A stretch of DNA of 64,000 nt, taken from Azospirillum halopraeferens DSM 3675. GTDB taxonomy: Bacteria > Pseudomonadota > Alphaproteobacteria > Azospirillales > Azospirillaceae. A program made the translations under genes and the position numbers. Below are positions 16,672 through 24,674 of this stretch, in pieces (the first letter of the stretch is position 1; every line of letters starts with the position of its first letter). The notes beneath the pieces are model-generated. The model saw only the letters and a list, made by a program, of their open reading frames with translations. It ran no database searches and was not told the DNA's origin. The stretch lies in NCBI RefSeq assembly GCF_000429625.1, contig NZ_AUCF01000017.1, forward strand, positions 62,001 to 126,000, given 5' to 3'.

Positions 16672-17924
16672 TGGCCGCGTATAGCGAAAAGCCCGGCTTC
16701 GGGTTCCCCACCGGCCCGGACGCCGAGACGCTGGCCTATCTCAAGGCCAAGGGCTGGGCACCGGCCTTCTCCCACAAGGATGTCCGGGGTGACGAGCACG
16801 CCTTCGCCTTCACCGTCGCGAAGGCAACGCAGATGGACGTGCTGCGCACCATCCGCGAGGAGCTGGAGCGGGCGCAGGCTGCGGGAGAGCCGTTCGACGC
16901 CTTCCGACGGCGGGTGACGCCGCGCCTGATCGAGCTGGGCTGGTGGGGTGAGGGCGAGGTGGAAGACCCCAAGGCGGGCGGTGCGAAGCGGCCGGGGCAG
17001 CTCGGCAGCCCGCGCCGCCTGAAGACGATCTTCGAAGCCAACATCCGCACCGCCCATGCGGCCGGCCAGTGGGCGCGGATCGAGAGGACCAAGGACGTCC
17101 TGCCCTACCTGGTCTACGAGCTGGGACCGTCGGAGCGGCACCGGCCGGAGCACGCGTCCAAGAAGGGGCTTCTGCTGCCGGTGGACAGCCCGTTCTGGAG
17201 GGCCTGGATGCCGCCGAACGGTTGGGGTTGCAAGTGCCGGGTCCGCCAGGTCTCGGCCGCCGAGGCGCGGCGCCGGGGCTGGGACGTCTCGGCCGAGCCG
17301 GACGTGCCGATGCGGCAGTGGACCAACGACCGGCGCGGCGAGACGATCGACGTGCCGGTGGGCATCGACCCCGGCTGGGCCAACAACCCCGGCCTGACGC
17401 GACGGCGGAACCTGGACGCGCTGACGGTGGACAAGCTGGCCGCGGCGCCGGCCGATCTGGCCCGTGCAGCCATCGCCGATATGGTGGCCCATCCCCGCTT
17501 CGCCGATTGGCTGGACCGGCCGGACGGGTGGTTCCCGGTGGCCCGCCTGCCGGACGAGGTGGCGGCGGCGATCGGCGCCAGGACGCCGGTGGCGGTGCTG
17601 TCGCCCGATACCATGGCCAAGCAGAAGGGTGAGCTGCCGGGGCGGCCCGGCCACCCCGAGCTGACCCTGGAGGAGTACCGCACGCTGCCGTTCCTGGGCG
17701 GCGATCCGCAGGAGGTGATCCGGAACGCCGAACGCACCGTCGTGGTCATCCGCCGCGACGGTGCGCTGTATCTCGCGGCCGTGAAGGCCGACGCGGAAGG
17801 GAACGCCGTCTTCGTGAGCAGCTTCCGCCGCACCAACGCGCGCGACGTCGATCGGGAGCGCGACAGGGGACGCGTGATCTGGAAGGAGGGGCGCGCGGTG
17901 GGGACTTCCCGTTCCCCCACATGA
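16671..17924 (+). CDS. Head morphogenesis protein (Mu gp30/F-like) with C-terminal nuclease-like domain
   Basis: This 417-residue protein carries the minor head protein domain in its first 200 residues (PLEAYLKAKGWAPAF type start, then IFEANIRTAHAAGQWARIER and WRAWMPPNGWGCKCRVRQVS with its paired cysteines). Beyond residue 270 comes a separate region (AVLSPDTMAKQKGELPGRPGHPELTLEEY, then VIRRDGALYLAAVKADAEGNAVFVSSFRRTNARDV) that resembles the PBECR2 group of phage-borne barnase/EndoU/ColicinE5/RelE-like nucleases often fused to this head protein. It may be injected with DNA. Confidence 0.85.
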   Translation: MAAYSEKPGFGFPTGPDAETLAYLKAKGWAPAFSHKDVRGDEHAFAFTVAKATQMDVLRTIREELERAQAAGEPFDAFRRRVTPRLIELGWWGEGEVEDPKAGGAKRPGQLGSPRRLKTIFEANIRTAHAAGQWARIERTKDVLPYLVYELGPSERHRPEHASKKGLLLPVDSPFWRAWMPPNGWGCKCRVRQVSAAEARRRGWDVSAEPDVPMRQWTNDRRGETIDVPVGIDPGWANNPGLTRRRNLDALTVDKLAAAPADLARAAIADMVAHPRFADWLDRPDGWFPVARLPDEVAAAIGARTPVAVLSPDTMAKQKGELPGRPGHPELTLEEYRTLPFLGGDPQEVIRNAERTVVVIRRDGALYLAAVKADAEGNAVFVSSFRRTNARDVDRERDRGRVIWKEGRAVGTSRSPT

Positions 17925-18261
17925 CGCTCCGGCGGAAACCGCCGTGCTACGGCTGGAAGGTTCACCGTGTCGCGCGCGCCCTGTCCGTAAGATAGCACCG
18001 TTCGGGCCGGGCTTCCAGATGCGCGCCGGGACGGCCTTTCGCGCGCCGCCGGCCCTACCCCCATCGGATGGGCGTTCCCCCGCGTAAGATGCCTCTTACG
18101 GCCTCTTAAAGGGCATCGCAGGGAGCGGCTGTGGACGGGGTGCCGCTCCGCGCCTATGGTGGGGGAGAACGCCATCCGATCGCACGCCCCGGACATCTGT
18201 CCGGGTGCCGGCGGACGGCGGATCGGGCGAGGGTGGCGCTTCCACCGGACAGCCCGATCCC
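17925..18261 (+). promoter_or_regulatory. Central intergenic region of the prophage
   Basis: This 337-base gene-free stretch separates the gp30-like and protease genes. It holds a small hairpin (CGGCGG-AAA-CCGCCG, 17930-17944) after the first stop, a perfect inverted repeat CGTAAGA-TGCC-TCTTACG (18083-18100) with a related CCGTAAGATAG at about 17985, and the repeated palindrome at 18188. In Mu the gap before the protease gene near the genome centre holds the strong gyrase site and late promoter PI. No reading frame in it is convincing. Confidence 0.5.
18188..18205 (+). promoter_or_regulatory. Repeated palindrome, candidate late-promoter operator 2
   Basis: CCCGGACATCTGTCCGGG, a perfect 7-bp inverted repeat around ATCT, differs from the copy at 10598 in one loop base and has the same GCAC/GTGC flanks. 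It lies 56 bases before the protease gene, against 58 for the other copy and its gene. This is the place of promoter PI in Mu, which starts head and tail transcription. Confidence 0.55.
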
Positions 18262-19254
18262 ATGACCGCTCCCGCTCCCGATCATCATTGCGCCGCCGAC
18301 CGCGCCGAACGCCGCGCGCTGTGCTTCGCGCTGCCGGCCGGCGGCGCGGCCCCGGAGTGGATCATGCTGCTGCCGGCCGGGGGCGTGGTGTCCGGCATCG
18401 ACGGTCGGCGCTGGACGCTGAGCGATCCGGCCCGCGTGGTCGACGCCTTCCGGGATCGCGGGCTGGACCTGGTGGTGGATTGGGAGCATGGCAGCGAGAC
18501 GCGCGCGCTCGCCGGCGAACGCACCCCGGCGGCCGGCTGGATCCAGGAGTTGGAGCTGCGCGACGGCGCCGTGTGGGGGCGCGTCACCTGGACCGAGGCC
18601 GGCCGCGCCGACATCGAGAGCGGCGCCTACCGCTACATCAGCCCCAGCTTCGATTTCGTCCGCTCCACCAAAGAGATCGCGCGGCTCACCTCCGTGGGCC
18701 TGGTGCACGCCCCCAACCTGCCGGCGCTGCCGGCGCTCAACCGCGAGGAGTTGATGGACCTGAAAGCTCTTTGCCGGGAACTCGGTCTGGCGGAGACCGC
18801 GACCATGGACGAAGTCCTGGCCGCGGTGCGCCGTACGAAGAGCGACCTGGCCACCGCCACCAACCGGGCCGAGACGCCCGACATCGCCCGCTTCGTGCCG
18901 CGCGCCGATTACGACACCGCCGTGGCGCGCGCCACCAACGCCGAGAAGGCGCTGGCGGACGTCGAGGCTGCGACGCTCAAAGCCGACGTCGACGCCCTGA
19001 TCGAGCGGGGCAAGGCGGAGGGCAAGATCAGCCCGGCGACCGAGGACTTCTACCGCGCCCAGTGCCGCGACCGCGCCGGCGTCGACCGGTTCCGCGACTT
19101 CCTGAAGGCCGCGCCGAAGGTGCTGGACCCGTCGCCGTCCATCCCGGGCAAGCCGCCGGCCGGTGACGGGACTCTGTCCGACGACGACCGCGCCGTGTGC
19201 CGTCAGATGGGCTTCACCGAAGACGACTGGCGCAAGCACAGGGAGGGCCGATAG
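18262..19254 (+). CDS. Head maturation protease and scaffold (Mu gp32/I-like)
   Basis: The product has 330 residues from the ATG at 18262. The N-terminal half is the Mu I-type protease domain (LDLVVDWEHGSETRALAGERTPAAGWIQEL, then GAYRYISPSFDFV and VGLVHAPNLPALPAL), with a conserved histidine in DWEH and serine in SPSF as the likely catalytic pair. The C-terminal half is acidic and helical, as expected for the scaffold part. It is the first gene after the central intergenic region and candidate late promoter. Confidence 0.88.
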   Translation: MTAPAPDHHCAADRAERRALCFALPAGGAAPEWIMLLPAGGVVSGIDGRRWTLSDPARVVDAFRDRGLDLVVDWEHGSETRALAGERTPAAGWIQELELRDGAVWGRVTWTEAGRADIESGAYRYISPSFDFVRSTKEIARLTSVGLVHAPNLPALPALNREELMDLKALCRELGLAETATMDEVLAAVRRTKSDLATATNRAETPDIARFVPRADYDTAVARATNAEKALADVEAATLKADVDALIERGKAEGKISPATEDFYRAQCRDRAGVDRFRDFLKAAPKVLDPSPSIPGKPPAGDGTLSDDDRAVCRQMGFTEDDWRKHREGR

Positions 19255-19662
19255 ATGGCCGCCCTCACCGCCGGCCGGCGTACGCAGCAGCGCGCCGGCG
19301 ACATCGTGTCCCACCCGCTGGCCGCGGCCGCCGTCATCCACCAGGGCGGCCTCGCCTGCCTGAGCGCCGCCGGCTATCTGGTGCCCGGCGCCACCGCCAC
19401 GACCCTGACCTGCGTCGGCATTGCCGCCGAGAGTGTCAGCAACGCCGGCGGCGCGGCCGGCGCGGTGTGCGCGGACGTGCGGCGCGACGGCGCCTGGCGC
19501 TTCGACAACGCCGCCGCCGACCCGGTCGGCCGCCCGCACATCGGCAAGACGGCCTGGATCGTCGACGACCAGACGGTCGCCGCGACCGACGGCGGCGGCA
19601 CGCGCAGCGCCGCCGGCACCGTCATCGACATCGACGCTGACGGCGTCTGGATCGAGTTCTAA
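19255..19662 (+). CDS. Capsid decoration-type protein
   Basis: A 135-residue protein encoded between the protease and major head genes. The sequence (AGDIVSHPLAAAAVIHQGGLACLSAAGYLVPGA, then TLTCVGIAAESVSNAGG) is typical of phage capsid cement/DUF2190-like proteins with a beta-tulip fold that bind the head surface and strengthen it. Its stop is 10 bases before the major head protein start. Confidence 0.7.
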   Translation: MAALTAGRRTQQRAGDIVSHPLAAAAVIHQGGLACLSAAGYLVPGATATTLTCVGIAAESVSNAGGAAGAVCADVRRDGAWRFDNAAADPVGRPHIGKTAWIVDDQTVAATDGGGTRSAAGTVIDIDADGVWIEF

Positions 19663-19672
19663 GGAGACCCCT

Positions 19673-20566
19673 ATGCGCGTGATCACCGCCGCCCTGCTGG
19701 CCAGCGCCAGCCAGGGCTTCCAGATGGCCTTCAACACCGGGGTGGAGGCGGTCGAACGCACCTGGCCCAAAATCGCCATGGAGACGCCGTCCTACGGCCG
19801 GTCCGAGATCTACCCCTGGCTGATGAGTCTGCCCGGCACCCGCGAGTGGATCGGCGAGCGGTTCATCAACAGCCTGGAAGCCACCGGCTTCGAAGTGGTG
19901 AACCGGACCTTCGAGAACACCTATGGCGTCAAGCGCACGGACATCGAGGACGATCGCCTGGGCATCTACAGGCCCGCCTTCGCCATGCTGGGCGAGTCGG
20001 CGGCCGAGACGCCCGACGAACTGGTGTGGGGCCTGCTGCCGGCCGGCTTCAGCACGATGAGCTGGGACGGTCAGTATTTTTTCGACGCCGACCACCCCGT
20101 GATGGATCGGGACGGTCGGGTGACGTCCATGTCCAATTTCGGCGGCGGTACCGGCACGCCCTGGTATCTCGTCTGCACCAAGCGGGTGCGCAAGCCCTTC
20201 ATCTTCCAGAAGCGGACGGAGGTGGAGTTCGTCCGGCAGGACCAGCCGAGCGATGAAACCGTCTTCATGCGAGACGAGTTTCTCTACGGCGTGCGCCTGC
20301 GGTGCAGCGCCGCCTACGGGTTCTGGCAGATGGTCTACGCCTCGCGCCAGCCGCTCAACTCCACCACCTTCGACGCCGCCTACGCCGCGATGTGCGCGAT
20401 CAAGGGCGACTACGGCCGGCCCCTCAACAACAAGCCCAACCTGCTTGTCGTGCCGACCAACCTGCGCGGCGCCGCGAACGAGGTCATCAAGGCCGAGCGC
20501 CTGGCCAACGGCGCCACCAACACCAACCGGGATCTCGTGGAGATCCACGTCGAGCAGCGGCTGTAA
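19673..20566 (+). CDS. Major head protein (Mu gpT-like)
   Basis: The product has 297 residues from the ATG at 19673, with AAGGAG seven bases upstream. It matches the Mu T major capsid family: FNTGVEAVERTWPKIAMETPSYGRSEIYPWL at the start, RFINSLEATGFEVVNRTFENTYGVKRTDIEDDRLGIYRP, and a C-terminal NNKPNLLVVPTNLRGAANEVIKAE. It forms the icosahedral head. The strong ribosome binding site agrees with high expression. Confidence 0.93.
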   Translation: MRVITAALLASASQGFQMAFNTGVEAVERTWPKIAMETPSYGRSEIYPWLMSLPGTREWIGERFINSLEATGFEVVNRTFENTYGVKRTDIEDDRLGIYRPAFAMLGESAAETPDELVWGLLPAGFSTMSWDGQYFFDADHPVMDRDGRVTSMSNFGGGTGTPWYLVCTKRVRKPFIFQKRTEVEFVRQDQPSDETVFMRDEFLYGVRLRCSAAYGFWQMVYASRQPLNSTTFDAAYAAMCAIKGDYGRPLNNKPNLLVVPTNLRGAANEVIKAERLANGATNTNRDLVEIHVEQRL

Positions 20567-20576
20567 GGAGGCCCCG

Positions 20577-20801
20577 ATGACTGGTCATCTGCGCATCGTC
20601 GCCAAGCGTGACGGCTTCCGCCGCGCCGGCCTTGCCCACCCGGACCGGCCCGTCTTCCACCGCCGCGCCGACCTGACGGACGAGCAGGTCGCGGCGCTGA
20701 TGGACGAGCCGATGCTGATCGTCGACGAGATGGACCCGCCCGATGCCGCGACGCCGCCCGCCAGGACGGCGAAGGGCAAAGCCGCCGACGCGGCGATCTG
20801 A
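20577..20801 (+). CDS. Mu-like small head-region protein (HI1506-related)
   Basis: The product has 74 residues from the ATG at 20577, with GGAGG upstream. The pattern LRIVAKRDGFRRAGLAHPDR.., then DLTDEQVAALMDEPMLIVDE corresponds to a small protein family encoded after the major head gene in FluMu-type prophages. The C-terminus is alanine/lysine rich. Its role is unknown; joining of head and tail is possible by position. Confidence 0.65.
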   Translation: MTGHLRIVAKRDGFRRAGLAHPDRPVFHRRADLTDEQVAALMDEPMLIVDEMDPPDAATPPARTAKGKAADAAI

Positions 20802-20816
20802 TCGCAGGAGCCGCCC

Positions 20817-21236
20817 ATGTCGTACGCCACCCTGCAAGACCTGATCGACCGCTACGGGTCGGACGAGCTGGTGCAGCTCACCGATCGCGCGGAGGTGCCG
20901 ACCGGGGCGATTGACGAGGCTGTCGTGGAACGGGCGCTGGATGACGCCCGCCGGCTGATCGACGGCTACGCGGGGGCGCGCTACCGGCTGCCGCTCGCGC
21001 CGGTGCCCGATCTGGTGCGCCGCATCGCCTGCGACCTGGCGCGCTACTTCCTGCATTCGAACGCACCGACGGAGCTGGTCAAGGACAGCCACAAGGAGGC
21101 CCTGCGGCTGCTGGAGAAGGTGGCCGCCGGCGCGGTCGTGCTCCAGGCGGCCGGTGCGGAGGCGCCGGCGTCTCCTTACACCGGCGCTGCCTTCATCGCC
21201 GGCGGGGATCGCCTGTTCGGGCGCCGGGGGGGCTGA
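20817..21236 (+). CDS. DUF1320 head-tail joining protein (Mu gp36-like)
   Basis: A 139-residue helical protein of the DUF1320 family: YATLQDLIDRYGSDELVQLTDRA, then ALDDARRLIDGYAGARYRLPLAPVPDLVRRIACDLARYFL and KEALRLLEKVA. In Mu-like phages this protein is a head-tail connector component that binds below the portal. It precedes the virion morphogenesis gene by 3 bases. Confidence 0.88.
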   Translation: MSYATLQDLIDRYGSDELVQLTDRAEVPTGAIDEAVVERALDDARRLIDGYAGARYRLPLAPVPDLVRRIACDLARYFLHSNAPTELVKDSHKEALRLLEKVAAGAVVLQAAGAEAPASPYTGAAFIAGGDRLFGRRGG

Positions 21237-21239
21237 CCG

Positions 21240-21686
21240 ATGGCCGGTGCGCGGATCGAGGTGGCGGGGGCGGAGGCGGTGCGGCGGCGCCTGGTGGCGC
21301 TGGCGCAGGGCATCACCGACAAGCGCCCGCTGCTGGACAGTCTGGGCGGGCTGGTCGAAAGCCAGACGCGCCGGCGGCTGTCTCAGGACAAGGAAGGGCC
21401 GAACGGCGAGCCCTGGCCCGACTGGTCGGACAGCTACAAGGCCACGCGCCGGACCGGTCACCACCTGCTGGAGAGCACCGGCACGCTGATCGACAGCGTC
21501 CATTACATGGTCCGCGGCGACGCGGTCGAGGTCGGATCGGGGATGGTCTACGCGGCCATCCACCACTTCGGCGGCGCCGAGGCCGGCAAGCCGGAGATCC
21601 CGGCCCGCCCGTGGCTGGGCGTGTCCGAGGAGGACGGCCGGGAGATCGACGAGGTGCTGGGCGACTGGCTCGGGAGGATCGCGTGA
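21240..21686 (+). CDS. Virion morphogenesis protein (Mu gpG-like tail completion protein)
   Basis: A 148-residue protein of the phage virion morphogenesis family: QTRRRLSQDKEGPNGEPWPDWSDSY, then LLESTGTLIDSVHYMVRGDAVEVGSGMVYAAIHHFGG and IPARPWLGVSEED. It is thought to act at the neck during tail attachment. In Mu the corresponding gene G lies between the head morphogenesis and protease genes; here it lies after the DUF1320 gene. Confidence 0.85.
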   Translation: MAGARIEVAGAEAVRRRLVALAQGITDKRPLLDSLGGLVESQTRRRLSQDKEGPNGEPWPDWSDSYKATRRTGHHLLESTGTLIDSVHYMVRGDAVEVGSGMVYAAIHHFGGAEAGKPEIPARPWLGVSEEDGREIDEVLGDWLGRIA

Positions 21687-22159
21687 TTCCGGACCTTGAA
21701 ACCGCCATCGTCGAGCGCCTGGGCGGCGCCGTTCCGGGCATCCGGGTTGAGGCGTTCCCCGAAGACCCCGCGTCCTACGCGCTGAAGCACCCGCGCGGCG
21801 CCGTGCTGGTGGGCTACGGCCGCTCGACCTACGGCAAGCCGGAAGCGCTGGGCGTGATCGCGCAGGAGCGACGGCTGGAGTTCGACATCACCGTTCTGGC
21901 GCGCAACCTGCGCCAGCACGACGGGGCCTATGCCCACCTGGAGGCCGTGCGCGTGGCGCTGACCGGCTGGCGACCGCCGGGCGCGCGCAAGCTGTACCCG
22001 CTCCGCGACCGCTTCCTGGGCGTGAGCAACGGCGTCTGGCGCTACGTCATCACCATCGCGACCTCGGCCGTGGCGCTGGAGACGGCCGAGACCGAACAGG
22101 CCGCTCTGCTTCGGCAGATCACGCTTGGCGAACGCCTTACCATGGGAGACGAGCCTTGA
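21683..22159 (+). CDS. DUF1834 tail terminator-type protein (Mu gp37-like)
   Basis: The product has 158 residues from the GTG at 21683, which overlaps the previous stop. It matches gp37/DUF1834: IPDLETAIVERLGGAVPGIRVEAFPEDPASY, then HPRGAVLVGYGRSTYG and RLEFDITVLARNLRQHDGAYAHLEAVRVALTGW. Proteins at this position terminate tail tube growth. The next gene starts inside its stop codon with a TTG. Confidence 0.82.
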   Translation: MIPDLETAIVERLGGAVPGIRVEAFPEDPASYALKHPRGAVLVGYGRSTYGKPEALGVIAQERRLEFDITVLARNLRQHDGAYAHLEAVRVALTGWRPPGARKLYPLRDRFLGVSNGVWRYVITIATSAVALETAETEQAALLRQITLGERLTMGDEP

Positions 22160-22371
22160 CCCTCTACCGCTACAGCGGTCCGCCCTCCGGCGCCACCGTC
22201 GACGGCAAGGAGGTGCTGCTGCACCCCGGCGCCGACGTGGATCTGCCCCGCGACAACGATTACGTCCGCACCCTGGTGGCGCTGGGTCATCTGGCGCCGG
22301 TCCCGGTGTCGGCGGGGTCCGGGACGGACCGGGCGCCGCGCAGGGCGACCAAGAGTGAAGGAGCCGCCTGA
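22156..22371 (+). CDS. Small phage protein (Mu gp38 position)
   Basis: A 71-residue product read from a TTG that overlaps the preceding stop (TTGA). The sequence (YRYSGPPSGATVDGKEVLLHPGADVDLPRDNDYVRTLVALGHLAPV) is similar in layout to the DUF2635-type proteins encoded just before the sheath gene in Mu-like phages. The low-complexity tail ends next to the sheath start. No function is known. Confidence 0.6.
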   Translation: MTLYRYSGPPSGATVDGKEVLLHPGADVDLPRDNDYVRTLVALGHLAPVPVSAGSGTDRAPRRATKSEGAA

Positions 22372-23825
22372 TGCCCGCCAACTTTTTGCACGGCGTCGAG
22401 ACGGTCGAGGTGACGAAGGGGGCGCGGCCGGTCCGCCAGGTGAAGACGGCCGTCATCGGTCTGATCGGCACCGCGCCCGTCCATCACCTCGACGCCGGCG
22501 ACCGGCGCATCAACGACCCGTTCCTGGTGCTGTCGGATCGCGATGCCGGCCGTCTCGCCGGGCCGGCCCTGTCCGGCTACACCGTCCCGCAGGCGCTGGA
22601 CGCGATCGCCGACCAGGGGCGCGGCACGGTGATCGTCATCAACGTGTTCGACCCGGCCGTCCACAAGACGGCGGTTGCCGCCGAGGCGGCGACGCTCGGT
22701 GCCGACGGCACGGTGGCGCTCGCGCACGGCGACATCATCCAGGCGACGGTGAAGAGCCAGGACGGCACTGTCACGTACGCGGCCGGCGCGGACTACAGCC
22801 TGGACCGGGTGACGGGCACGCTGACGCGCCTGACCGCCGGCGCCATCACCGCCGGCGCCAGCCTGACCGTCGACTACGACTATGGCGATCCGTCCAAGGT
22901 CACGGCGGCCGACATCATCGGCAGCGTCGACGTGGCGGGCCGGCGGCTGGGCATGCAGGGGTTCCTGAACAGCTACAACCTGTTCGGCATGTTCCCGAAG
23001 ATCCTGATCGCCCCGGTCTACTGCACACAGACATCGGTGGCGGTGGAGCTGGAGGTGCTGGCGGCGGCGTCGAAGTGCCGGGGCATCGCGCTGATCGACG
23101 CGCCGATCGGCACGACGCGCGACCAGGCGATCACCGGCCGCGGGCCGTCCGGCGCCATCAACTTCGGCTTCTCGTCCGAGCGCGTGGTGCTGTGCTATCC
23201 GCACCTGAAGGTCCACGACGCGGCGACCGGCGCCACCCGCCTGGAGCCGTACAGTCAGCGTCTGGCCGGCGTGATCGCCGCGACCGACGACGAGTTCGGC
23301 TACTGGTTCAGCCCGTCCAACAAGGTGATCAAGGGCATCGTCGGGGCCGAGCGCGACCTGTCGGCGATGATCAACGACCCGACCAGCGACGTGAACCTGC
23401 TGAACGAGGCCGGCATCGTCACGATCTTCAATTCCTTCGGCACGGGATTGCGGACCTGGGGCAACCGGTCCAGCGCGTGGCCGGCGTCGACGGCGCAGGG
23501 CAACTTCATCCAGACGCGGCGCACCGCCGACATGGTCCATGAGAGCCTGGAGTACGCGATGCTCCAGTTCATCGACCTGCCGATCAACGACGCGCTGATC
23601 GACAGCATCGTGGAGACGGGCAACGCCTTCATCCGCACCCTGATCGGCCGCGGGGCGCTGACCATCGGGTCGCGCTGCGAATTCAACAAGGAGAAGAACC
23701 CGCCGACCGAGCTGGCGGCCGGGCACCTGACCTTCGACCTGATCTTCTGCCCGCCGCCGCCGGCGGAGCGGATCACGTTCGAGAGCTTCATCGACATCAC
23801 CTTGCTTGCCAATCTCGGAGGCTGA
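22371..23825 (+). CDS. Tail sheath protein (Mu gpL-like)
   Basis: A 484-residue protein of the contractile tail sheath family. The N-terminus (GVETVEVTKGARPVRQVKTAVIGLIGTAPVH) and the C-terminal region (RRTADMVHESLEYAMLQFIDLPINDALIDSIVETGNAFIRTLIGRGAL, then FDLIFCPPPPAERITFESFID) are conserved sheath elements. The middle part (DGTVTYAAGADYSLDRVTGTLTRL) is the variable surface domain. It contracts to drive the tube into the host envelope. Confidence 0.93.
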   Translation: MPANFLHGVETVEVTKGARPVRQVKTAVIGLIGTAPVHHLDAGDRRINDPFLVLSDRDAGRLAGPALSGYTVPQALDAIADQGRGTVIVINVFDPAVHKTAVAAEAATLGADGTVALAHGDIIQATVKSQDGTVTYAAGADYSLDRVTGTLTRLTAGAITAGASLTVDYDYGDPSKVTAADIIGSVDVAGRRLGMQGFLNSYNLFGMFPKILIAPVYCTQTSVAVELEVLAAASKCRGIALIDAPIGTTRDQAITGRGPSGAINFGFSSERVVLCYPHLKVHDAATGATRLEPYSQRLAGVIAATDDEFGYWFSPSNKVIKGIVGAERDLSAMINDPTSDVNLLNEAGIVTIFNSFGTGLRTWGNRSSAWPASTAQGNFIQTRRTADMVHESLEYAMLQFIDLPINDALIDSIVETGNAFIRTLIGRGALTIGSRCEFNKEKNPPTELAAGHLTFDLIFCPPPPAERITFESFIDITLLANLGG

Positions 23826-23826
23826 C

Positions 23827-24348
23827 ATGGCGATCGAGCTGAACACGATCTTCAACGCCAATGTCTATCTCGACGGCACGATGTCGCTGATCGGGCGCGC
23901 CGGCGAGCTGACCCTGCCCGAGATGTCGGTGGCGACGAGCGAGCACAAGGCGCTGGGCATGTTCGGCACGCTGGAGCTGCCGGGCGGGCTGAAGGCCATG
24001 ACGTGCCAGATCAAGTGGACCGGCTTCTACGCCGACCATCTGCGCGCCGCCGCCAACCCCTTCAGGACCCACAAGCTCCAGGTCCGCGGCAACCTGGAGA
24101 GCTGGACGGCCGAGGGTCGGACGCGCGAGGTGCCGGTGGTCTGGCACCTGACCGCCGCCTGGACCACGGCGAAGCTGGGCGTGCTGAAGCCGCAGGAGGG
24201 TGCCGAGTTCGACGACGAACTCGCCGTCAGCTACGTCAAGGTCCTGCACGACGGCGCGGCCGTCGTGGAGATCGACGTCTTCAACAACATCTGGACCGTC
24301 AACGGCGAGGACGTCCTGGCCCGCTGGCGCGCCAATCTGGGAGTGTGA
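23827..24348 (+). CDS. Tail tube protein
   Basis: A 174-residue protein of the contractile tail tube family resembling P2 FII (IELNTIFNANVYLDGTMSLIGRAGELTLPEM, then ALGMFGTLELPGGLKAMTCQIKWTGFYADHL and VEIDVFNNIWTVNGEDVLARWRANLGV). It polymerises inside the sheath and carries DNA out. Note that the tube looks more P2-like than Mu gpM-like, as do several baseplate genes here. Confidence 0.88.
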   Translation: MAIELNTIFNANVYLDGTMSLIGRAGELTLPEMSVATSEHKALGMFGTLELPGGLKAMTCQIKWTGFYADHLRAAANPFRTHKLQVRGNLESWTAEGRTREVPVVWHLTAAWTTAKLGVLKPQEGAEFDDELAVSYVKVLHDGAAVVEIDVFNNIWTVNGEDVLARWRANLGV

Positions 24349-24350
24349 GC

Positions 24351-24674
24351 ATGACCGCCAGGACCGACACCGATGCGCGCACCGTGACCCTGCCCGGCGG
24401 CCGGGTGGCCTGCATCCGCAAGGGCAAGGGCCGCGATCTGTTGCAGGCCGCCCGCATGGCCGGCGGCGCCGGCGACGGGATGAAGCTGACCATGGCCATC
24501 ATCGCCGTGCTGACCGTCATCGACGGCCGGCCGCTGGTGATCGAAGACGTCGAGGAGATGGACATGGCGGACGTCATGGTCCTGATGGGGGCCGTCACGG
24601 GAAACGGCGCCTCCTCGTTGAGCAGCATTTCGTTGCCCTCCGGATCGACGGAGGGTTCGCCCACGCCGAGCTGA
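24351..24674 (+). CDS. Tail assembly chaperone, upstream frame
   Basis: A 107-residue protein between the tube and tape measure genes, where contractile and flexible tail phages place a chaperone made in two forms by frameshifting. The core (TVTLPGGRVACIRKGKGRDLLQAARMAGGAGDGMKLTMAIIAVLTVIDGRPLVIEDVEEMDMADVMVLMGAVTGN) resembles gp41/GpE-type proteins. At 24599 the slippery heptamer GGGAAAC lies exactly in frame for a -1 shift. Without shifting, translation ends at 24674. Confidence 0.8.
   Translation: MTARTDTDARTVTLPGGRVACIRKGKGRDLLQAARMAGGAGDGMKLTMAIIAVLTVIDGRPLVIEDVEEMDMADVMVLMGAVTGNGASSLSSISLPSGSTEGSPTPS
24599..24605 (+). other. -1 frameshift slippery site GGGAAAC
   Basis: The heptamer is in the X XXY YYZ arrangement relative to the upstream frame (codons GGA at 24600 and AAC at 24603). 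A G-run lies about 10 bases upstream and a perfect 7-bp hairpin (24636-24655, CCCTCCG and CGGAGGG around a 6-base loop) about 30 bases downstream. The -1 frame is open to 24772, giving a fusion typical of tail chaperones. Confidence 0.75.
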
